Shown piece by piece: positions 14,471 through 19,647 of a DNA stretch of 19,647 bases; position 1 is the first letter of the stretch; every line of letters begins with the position of its first letter. The position numbers and the translations under genes were made by a program. The stretch is from JBJXFY01 sp046155815 (GTDB lineage: Bacteria; Verrucomicrobiota; Verrucomicrobiia; Limisphaerales; CAIMTB01). Under the pieces are notes generated by a model. That model was not told the origin of the DNA. It saw only the letters and a list, made by a program, of their open reading frames with translations, and did no database searches. Location of the stretch: NCBI GenBank assembly GCA_046155815.1, contig JBJXFY010000054.1:1-19647 (forward strand), given 5' to 3'.

Positions 14471-15037
14471 ATGTCCGCGCAGAATCTTTCACCGCTCGCC
14501 ATCGGCCTCGGGCTGGGGCTGGGGGCGTTCCAAGTCTGGGCGCTGGCCCGGCCGGCGGACTGGCGCGCCTTCATGCTGCGGCTGCCGCGCCACCGCCCGA
14601 TCGGCACGACACTGGTCCTGGCGGCGACGGCGTGGTTTCTCCTCTACCTGCGTACGGAGACGCTGGCGGACTTCGCGCGCTTCCGGCCGGTCATGATGGC
14701 CGCCTTCGCCGCCATCGGCATCCTGACCTGCCTTTACGTGACCGACCTGATCGGCGCGCGCGGGGTGGCGCTGATCCTGCTCCTGCTGGCCAAGCTGATG
14801 GTGGACACGGCGCGATGGCACCCCTCGAACTGGCGCTGGGTGGTGACCAGTCTGGCCTACCTGTGGGTGATCGCCGGCATCTGGTGGACCGTCTCCCCGT
14901 GGCGGCTGCGCGAGGCCCTTGAGTGGAACTGCCGGACGGACGGGCGAATCCGGGCGTTGGCCTGGGTCCGGCTCGCCGCCGCCGTGCTGCTCGTGGTGCT
15001 GGGGGCAACGGTGTATCGGCGGTACGGGCTGGCTTGA
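14471..15037 (+). CDS. six-helix integral membrane protein of unknown function, 188 aa
   Basis: Not recognised as a named family. Hydrophobic segments at about 8-26, 43-60, 73-91, 93-109, 122-140 and 162-180 predict six membrane helices. The polar stretches between are short, with positively charged loops (RLPRHRP near 37-43, RRYG at the end). The C-terminal part contains WRWVVTSLAYLWVIAGIWWT and SPWRLREALEW, a Trp-rich region possibly at the membrane surface. No signal-peptide cleavage site, transporter motif or catalytic residue set is apparent. It starts 30 bases after the miaB stop, so it may be read through from miaB, though no functional link is known. The ATG 14471 start gives a sensible first helix; no good Shine-Dalgarno is seen. 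Confidence 0.8.
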   Translation: MSAQNLSPLAIGLGLGLGAFQVWALARPADWRAFMLRLPRHRPIGTTLVLAATAWFLLYLRTETLADFARFRPVMMAAFAAIGILTCLYVTDLIGARGVALILLLLAKLMVDTARWHPSNWRWVVTSLAYLWVIAGIWWTVSPWRLREALEWNCRTDGRIRALAWVRLAAAVLLVVLGATVYRRYGLA

Positions 15038-15169
15038 GGGCTTCCGGCTCGGGAGGCCGCCGGTGCCGACGAGGCGGGCAGTGGGCGGCAGGACCCAACC
15101 TCCCGGACGGTCAACCGCGCCGGCTTCGGCGGGATTCAGTTCCCGGGCCTTCCCTGAGCTTCCGGTTTG

Positions 15170-15187
15170 CGCCGCCGGATGGCGGCG
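15170..15187 (+). other. GC-rich hairpin upstream of pta
   Basis: CGCCGCC, GGAT, GGCGGCG form a perfect 7-base stem with a 4-base loop, 17 bases before the pta start, in the 167-base gap after the membrane protein. There is no T-run. It might end transcription weakly or shape the pta leader. Nothing else is recognised in this gap. Confidence 0.3.
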
Positions 15188-15204
15188 GGTAACACGCCTC
15201 CGCC

Positions 15205-16257
15205 ATGCGGTTCATCGCCAGCGTCATTGAGAAGCTCCAGCGCCATCCCAAGCGCATCGTGTTCCCGGAGGGCACGGAGCCGCGTGTCGTGCTCGCGGCG
15301 CGGCAGTTCCACTCCCTCCGGCTCGGCGTGCCGATCCTCCTCGGCGACCGCGCGCGCATCAAGGAGGTGGCCGAGGGATTGAACGTGCCGCTCGACGGCG
15401 TGCGGATGATCGACCCGGCGGACAGCGAGGAGCTGGAGAACTTCACCCGCCGCTTTGAGCGGCTGCGGCGCGAGAAGGGCATCCAGGCCAAGGAGGCGCG
15501 CGAGGCCATGCTCCAGCCAAACTACTTCGGCGCCATGATGGTCGCGATGCACCAGGCGGACGGCTTCGTGTCCGGCACGAACGAGTTCACCGGCTCGGTG
15601 CTCCGCCCGCTCTTCCAGATCATCAAGGTCGCCCCGCGCCAGACCACCGCCTCGAGCTGCCTGGTGATCGAGGTGCAGGACTCCCGCTTCGGCCATGACG
15701 GGGTGATGTTCCTCGCGGATTGCGGCGTCATTCCGGAGCCGACGGTGGACCAGCTCGCGGACATCGCGATCTCGACCGCGCGGCTGGCGCGACAGCTCAT
15801 CGGCACCCGGCCGCGGGTGGCCATGCTTTCCTTCTCCACGCGCGGCAGCTCGACGCACCCGTCGGTCGAGAAGGTCCGCGCCGCCACGGCGCTGGCGCAG
15901 CAGCAGGTCCGTCTGGACCATCTGGACATCGAGGTGGACGGCGAGCTCCAGGTGGACGCGGCGATCATCCCGGAGATCGCCCAGCGCAAGCTGCCCGACA
16001 GCCGCGTCGCCGGGCACGCCAACGTGCTCATCTTCCCCGACCTCAATTCCGGCAACATCGCCGCCAAGATGGTCCAGCACATCGCCCGGGGGAACGCCTA
16101 CGGCCAGATCCTGCTCGGCCTCGACCGCCCCGCCTCGGATGTCTCCCGCGGCTCCAGCGCGCACGACGTGCTGGGCGTGGCCGCCATCGTGGGCGTGCAG
16201 GCCGTCGAGTACTCCCGGCTGTATCCCGACGCCGGGCTCCAGCTCCCCGGCGAATGA
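15205..16257 (+). CDS. pta: phosphate acetyltransferase catalytic domain (short-form Pta), 350 aa
   Basis: Converts acetyl-CoA and phosphate to acetyl phosphate and CoA (reversible), linking carbon metabolism to acetate and ATP. The protein is only the PTA_PTB catalytic domain, the short form. Landmarks are FPEGTEPR (20-27), VSGTNEFTGSVLRP (122-135), SFSTRGSS (209-216), DGELQVDAA (245-253), VLIFPDLNSGNI (274-285) and DVSRGSS (312-318), the last two lining the CoA/phosphate site. A phosphate butyryltransferase is the main alternative, but the DGELQ and FPDLNSGN motifs favour Pta. Its TGA overlaps the next ATG (ATGA). The next gene encodes what is the N-terminal regulatory half of long Pta enzymes, so the two together equal a split Pta. 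No acetate kinase gene is seen in the window. Confidence 0.93.
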   Translation: MRFIASVIEKLQRHPKRIVFPEGTEPRVVLAARQFHSLRLGVPILLGDRARIKEVAEGLNVPLDGVRMIDPADSEELENFTRRFERLRREKGIQAKEAREAMLQPNYFGAMMVAMHQADGFVSGTNEFTGSVLRPLFQIIKVAPRQTTASSCLVIEVQDSRFGHDGVMFLADCGVIPEPTVDQLADIAISTARLARQLIGTRPRVAMLSFSTRGSSTHPSVEKVRAATALAQQQVRLDHLDIEVDGELQVDAAIIPEIAQRKLPDSRVAGHANVLIFPDLNSGNIAAKMVQHIARGNAYGQILLGLDRPASDVSRGSSAHDVLGVAAIVGVQAVEYSRLYPDAGLQLPGE

Positions 16258-17378
16258 GCTCCACCACCTTCACCGCCCTGCGGAACACCGTCACGCCGCG
16301 CGTCTTCGTCGCCGCGACGCGGATGAACGACGGCAAGACCACCACCTGCCTCGGCCTCCTCAGCGCGCTCCAGCGCGTGTTCCCGCGCCTCGGCTACATC
16401 AAGCCCGTGGGCCAGCGTTTCGTGGAGGTCGAGGAGCAGAAGATTGATGAGGACACCGTCCTCATGAACCAGGTGTACGACCTCAAGGCGCCGCTGGTGG
16501 ACATGAGCCCGATCGCCGTCGAGCCGGACTTCACCCGGAGATACCTCCAGGCGTCGAACCACGAGGCCCTCGTGCGCAAGATCCAGAAGGCCTTCGATCG
16601 CGTGGCGTGGGAGACGGACTTTGTGCTCGCGGAGGGCTCCGGCCACGCCGGCGTCGGCTCCGTCTTCGACCTCTCCAACGCCGCCGTCGCGCGCGTGCTC
16701 GGCTGCAAGGCCGTCATCGTCACCCAGGGCGGCATCGGCCGGCCGATCGACGAGGTCTGCCTCAACCGCGCGCTCTTCGAGGACGAGGGCGTCGAGGTCA
16801 TCGGCGTCATCCTCAACAAGGTCCTCTTCGACAAGGTGGACTACGTGACCGACTTCGCACGGCGCGGCTTCAAGCGCAAGGGCCTCGAGCTCCTCGGCGT
16901 CATCCCGCACCAGCCCGTCCTCTCCAGCCCCACCCTCGCGGCCATCCACGAGGAGCTCGACGCCGAACTGCTCAACACGCCCTCCGACATGCACGGCGTC
17001 GTCTCCAGCGTCGTCGTCGCCGCCATGAGCGTCCACAACGCCCTCCGCCGCTTCGCCGAGGGCGCGCTCCTGATCCTGCCCGGCGACCGCGAGGACATCC
17101 TCCTCGCCGCCGCCGCCGCGTGCGGCAAGCCCGACCATCCCGGCCTCGCCGGCATCATCCTCACCGACGCCATGCGCCCGCCCGAAAGCGTCCTGCGCCT
17201 CATCCGCGAGATGCGCTTTCCCGTGCTGCTGGCCGAGCCGGAGACCTACGTCGTCGCCTCGCGCGTCCACGACCTCATCGTCAAGACCCGCCCCACGGAC
17301 GTGCAGAAGATCCGGCTCATCCGCGACATCATCGCCCGGCACGTGGACGTCGCCCGGCTGGTGGAGAAGATCCGATGA
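16254..17378 (+). CDS. BioD-like P-loop plus DRTGG-domain protein (separate Pta N-terminal half), 374 aa
   Basis: Matches the N-terminal region of long phosphotransacetylases (COG0857): a dethiobiotin-synthetase-like P-loop domain (about 14-210) followed by a DRTGG domain (about 215-330). The nucleotide loop is VFVAATRMNDGKTTTCLGLL (18-37; G27, K28, T29). The core carries FVLAEGSGHAGVGSVFDLSN and KAVIVTQGGIGRP, matching the family pattern of a Walker-B-like strand and a switch loop. SDMHGVVSSVVVAAMS and GALLILPGDREDILLAA mark DRTGG. In E. coli-type Pta this region senses metabolites such as NADH and pyruvate and stabilises the hexamer; here it could do so as a separate subunit. It overlaps pta and hisC by ATGA at both ends, so expression should be matched. 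It is unlikely to be true BioD, given the DRTGG domain and the context. Confidence 0.85.
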   Translation: MSSTTFTALRNTVTPRVFVAATRMNDGKTTTCLGLLSALQRVFPRLGYIKPVGQRFVEVEEQKIDEDTVLMNQVYDLKAPLVDMSPIAVEPDFTRRYLQASNHEALVRKIQKAFDRVAWETDFVLAEGSGHAGVGSVFDLSNAAVARVLGCKAVIVTQGGIGRPIDEVCLNRALFEDEGVEVIGVILNKVLFDKVDYVTDFARRGFKRKGLELLGVIPHQPVLSSPTLAAIHEELDAELLNTPSDMHGVVSSVVVAAMSVHNALRRFAEGALLILPGDREDILLAAAAACGKPDHPGLAGIILTDAMRPPESVLRLIREMRFPVLLAEPETYVVASRVHDLIVKTRPTDVQKIRLIRDIIARHVDVARLVEKIR

Positions 17379-18475
17379 GCCTCCCCCTCGAACTCAACCC
17401 CGCCCTCGCCACGCTGCCGGTGTACCAGCCCGGCCGGCCCATCGAGGAAGTCGCCCGCGAGCTCGGCCTGCCGCCGCAGTCCATCATCAAGCTCGCCTCC
17501 AACGAGAACCCCCTCGGCCCCTCGCCCCGGGCCGTCGCCGCCATGCACGCCGCGATTCCCGCGCTGCATCTCTACCCGGACGGCAGCGCCTTCCAGCTCA
17601 AGCAGCGGCTCGCCGCGAAGCTCGGCGTCACACCCGCGCACCTCGTCCTCGGCAACGGCTCGAACGAGATCATCGAGTTCGTCGGCCACGCCCTCGTCCG
17701 GCCCGGCGCGGAGGTCGTGGTCTCGCAGTACTGCTTCGCCATCTACCCGCTCATCACGCAGATGCAGGGCGGGCGCGTCGTCACCGTTCCGGCCCGCGGC
17801 CTCGGCGCAGACATCCCCGCGATGCTCCGTGCCGTCACGCCCGCCACGCGCGTCCTGTTCCTCGCCAACCCGAACAACCCCACCGGCACGCTCACGCCGC
17901 GCGACGCCGTGCTCGAGCTGGTGGAGAAGATTCCCCCGCACGTCCTGCTCGTCCTCGACGAGGCGTACATTGAATTCCTCGCAGACCCGGTGGACCTGCT
18001 CCCGCGCCTCCGCGCCGGCACGATGCCGAACCTGCTCCTGATGCGGACCTTCTCGAAGATTTACGGCCTCGCGGGGCTGCGGCTCGGCTACGGCGTCGGC
18101 CATCAGGACTTCATCGCCGCACTGGAGAAGGTCCGCCAGCCCTTCAACATCAACGCCCTCGTGCAGGCCGGCGCGCTCGCCGCGCTGGACGACGCCGAGC
18201 ACCTGCGCCGCACCGTGGACAACAACCGCCGCGGACTGGCCTTCCTGACCGACGCGGTGGCGAAGCTCGGCCTGGAGTCCGTGCCCAGCCACGCGAACTT
18301 CCTGCTCGTGAAGGTCGGCGACGGCCAGTGCGTGTTTCTCGAATTGCAGCGCCGCGGCGTGATCACCCGCCCGATGGGCGGCTACGGCCTGCCGGAGTAC
18401 GTCCGCATCTCCGTCGGCACGCCCGCCGAGAACGAACGCTGCGTCGCCGCGCTCAGGGACGTCGTGGGGGCGTAG
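17375..18475 (+). CDS. hisC: histidinol-phosphate aminotransferase HisC, 366 aa
   Basis: PLP-dependent class I/II aminotransferase, converting imidazole-acetol phosphate to histidinol phosphate in histidine synthesis. Landmarks: LASNENPLGPSP (40-51), YPDGS (67-71), GNGSNEII (93-100), NPNNPTG (165-171), DEAYIEF (195-201), the PLP lysine K228 in TFSKIYGLAGLRLGYG, and the substrate-carboxylate arginine in YVRISVGTPAEN near the end. The length and N-terminus are normal for HisC. Some members of this family also accept aromatic amino acids (tyrosine/phenylalanine), so broad specificity is possible. The ATG at 17375 overlaps the upstream stop (ATGA). No other his genes are visible, so this hisC stands apart from any histidine operon and travels with pta. 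Confidence 0.93.
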   Translation: MSLPLELNPALATLPVYQPGRPIEEVARELGLPPQSIIKLASNENPLGPSPRAVAAMHAAIPALHLYPDGSAFQLKQRLAAKLGVTPAHLVLGNGSNEIIEFVGHALVRPGAEVVVSQYCFAIYPLITQMQGGRVVTVPARGLGADIPAMLRAVTPATRVLFLANPNNPTGTLTPRDAVLELVEKIPPHVLLVLDEAYIEFLADPVDLLPRLRAGTMPNLLLMRTFSKIYGLAGLRLGYGVGHQDFIAALEKVRQPFNINALVQAGALAALDDAEHLRRTVDNNRRGLAFLTDAVAKLGLESVPSHANFLLVKVGDGQCVFLELQRRGVITRPMGGYGLPEYVRISVGTPAENERCVAALRDVVGA

Positions 18476-18583
18476 CGCGCCCGCCTCTGGCGGCCATCCC
18501 GCTTCGCCCCGCCTTCATCGCGCCGGCCCGACCTTTCCCGGCTTTGCGCGTGCCAACCAACCGGGCGCGGCTACTGTCCCCGC

Positions 18584-19647
18584 GTGCGCCGCCTCCTGCT
18601 GCTGTTCACGCTGGCTTCCGGCCTCGCCGCCGGGGCGGCCGGCCTGAAGTGGGACGCCGCCGCCCGCACCTTCGACGCCGACCTCGACCGCGTGGAGCTG
18701 GGCAAGGTGCTGGAAGCCCTCGCCGCCGCGACGCGCTGGGACGTGCGCGTCGAGCCGGGCACGCGGCGCGACATCTCCGCCCGATTCGAGCGCCAGCCCG
18801 AGGGCGCCGCGCTCGCGCAGCTCCTCGACGGAGTGAACTTCCTCGTGCTGCCGCAGCCCGGCGGCGCCCGCCGGCTGCTCGTGTACCGCACCGCCGCCGG
18901 CAACGCCACGGAACGCGTCCGCATTGCCGCGGAGGATGCCGCGCGGGCCGCGCGCGGCGCGCAGGGCCGGGAGCTGCTCGTCACGCTCAAGCCCGGCACC
19001 GGCGCCGCCGAGCTGGCGGAGAGGCTCGGCGCGAAAGTCACCGGCAGCCTCGAGGGCCTCGACACGTACCGGCTCGAGTTCGCCGACGCCGAGGCCGCCG
19101 CCACGGCCGCGGAGCAGCTCGCCAACGACGAGGAGGTGGAGGCGGTGGAGTTCAACCAGAACTTCGCCCGACCCGAAACCCCGCAGCTCCTCGCCGGCGT
19201 GCCCGCGCTGAACTTCGACCTCACGGCCTCGCCGGTCGGGGCCGACGGCAAGATCATCGTCGCGCTCGTGGATTCCGCGATCCCGGCCAACAACCGCTTC
19301 GCGGACTGGCTGCTGTCTGCCATCGAGGTCGCCGGCAAGCCCGGCAACTCCGGCGGCCTTGGCCACGGCGAGGCGATGCTCGAGGCGATGCTGCAGGCCT
19401 ACGCGCTCGCCTCGGCGGACGGACAGACCATGGCCGTGCGCATCCTGCCGGTGGACGTGTACGGCGCCGGCACGGAGACCAGCACGTTCAACGTCGCCGC
19501 CGGCATCATGGCCGCGGTGAAGCAGGGGGCGGACATCGTGAACCTCAGCCTTGGCGGGCCGTCGGAGAGCGCGCTGCTCAAGCGCGTGCTCGGGGCGGCC
19601 GTGGACGCCGGCTCGCTGCCCGTGGCCGCGGCGGGCAACCTGCCCAC
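18584..19647 (+). CDS. secreted subtilisin-family (S8) protease with STN-like N-terminal domain, 3' truncated by window
   Basis: The frame is open from a GTG at 18584 to the window end (354 codons seen). It begins with a signal peptide (MRRLLLLFTLASGLAAGAAG). Residues about 28-103 resemble the short N-terminal domain of secretins and TonB receptors (STN): LGKVLEALAAATRWDVRVEP and ALAQLLDGVNFLVL. About 128-195 resembles a subtilisin inhibitor/chaperone prodomain (ELLVTLKPGTGAAELAERLG; EEVEAVEFNQNF). The S8 domain shows the catalytic Asp in ALVDSAIP (D230), His in GLGHGEAM (H261), DIVNLSLGG, and the oxyanion Asn in AAAGN (N352). The serine would lie beyond the window. Usual motifs are DTG and GHGTHVAG, so both are altered here, though the spacing is normal. 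GTG is chosen because it is the start of the signal peptide. The preceding 108 bases hold no clear promoter. Confidence 0.82.
   Translation, partial: MRRLLLLFTLASGLAAGAAGLKWDAAARTFDADLDRVELGKVLEALAAATRWDVRVEPGTRRDISARFERQPEGAALAQLLDGVNFLVLPQPGGARRLLVYRTAAGNATERVRIAAEDAARAARGAQGRELLVTLKPGTGAAELAERLGAKVTGSLEGLDTYRLEFADAEAAATAAEQLANDEEVEAVEFNQNFARPETPQLLAGVPALNFDLTASPVGADGKIIVALVDSAIPANNRFADWLLSAIEVAGKPGNSGGLGHGEAMLEAMLQAYALASADGQTMAVRILPVDVYGAGTETSTFNVAAGIMAAVKQGADIVNLSLGGPSESALLKRVLGAAVDAGSLPVAAAGNLP

Noticed and set aside
1..19647. CRISPR arrays, tRNA/rRNA genes, transposases, integrases, attachment sites, riboswitches
   Set aside because: Reading both strands showed no regularly spaced direct repeats, no recognisable RNA gene and no mobile-element protein; the only repeats are the palindromes in Pnkp and the short hexamer array.

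Overview
The window is GC-rich, densely coded bacterial DNA. The coding style, the palindromic repeats inside genes and the type of conserved hypothetical proteins suggest Verrucomicrobiota (Limisphaerales/Pedosphaera-like) or a relative. This is inference from recognised protein families, as there is no rRNA or other phylogenetic marker here.

Left part (1-10042, all + strand) is accessory in character. A Pol-beta-fold nucleotidyltransferase overlaps a 68-residue partner (9-739). About 190 bases of unclear content follow, including a Shine-Dalgarno site with a 10-codon leader ORF. Then comes a row of four genes that could be one transcript: a 144-residue unknown protein, a 1680-residue DUF4132-family giant, an RlaP-type nucleotidyltransferase, and a 905-residue Pnkp with kinase, phosphatase and ligase-like domains. 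RlaP and Pnkp together make a recognisable RNA end-repair module. Their position 31 bases behind the DUF4132 gene is unusual: in E. coli the DUF4132 gene yehI lies with MoxR-AAA, VWA and SWIM genes, none of which is seen here.

The most striking structure is inside the Pnkp gene. Three imperfect palindromes (7940-8013, 8645-8715, 9569-9624) lie in frame, in surface loops or linkers, and each adds about 20 residues. Two belong to one repeat family, sit in the same frame and orientation and encode related peptides. The third is a different family. This resembles the Rickettsia palindromic elements: mobile palindromes turned into protein segments. The catalytic motifs on both sides of the inserts are intact.

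Middle part (10048-12876, - strand) holds a YjbQ/UPF0047 protein, convergent with Pnkp, and a secreted coiled-coil/TPR protein.

Right part (13088-19647, + strand) is mostly housekeeping: miaB (tRNA methylthiotransferase), a six-helix membrane protein, and then a tightly coupled trio with 4-base ATGA overlaps. The trio is pta (catalytic phosphotransacetylase domain), a separate BioD-like/DRTGG protein equivalent to the regulatory half of long Pta enzymes, and hisC. The window ends inside a secreted subtilisin-family (S8) protein that carries an STN-like N-terminal domain. No tRNA, rRNA, CRISPR array, transposase or integrase was seen. No gap without a gene exceeds 300 bases; the largest is the 211-base divergent region 12877-13087.
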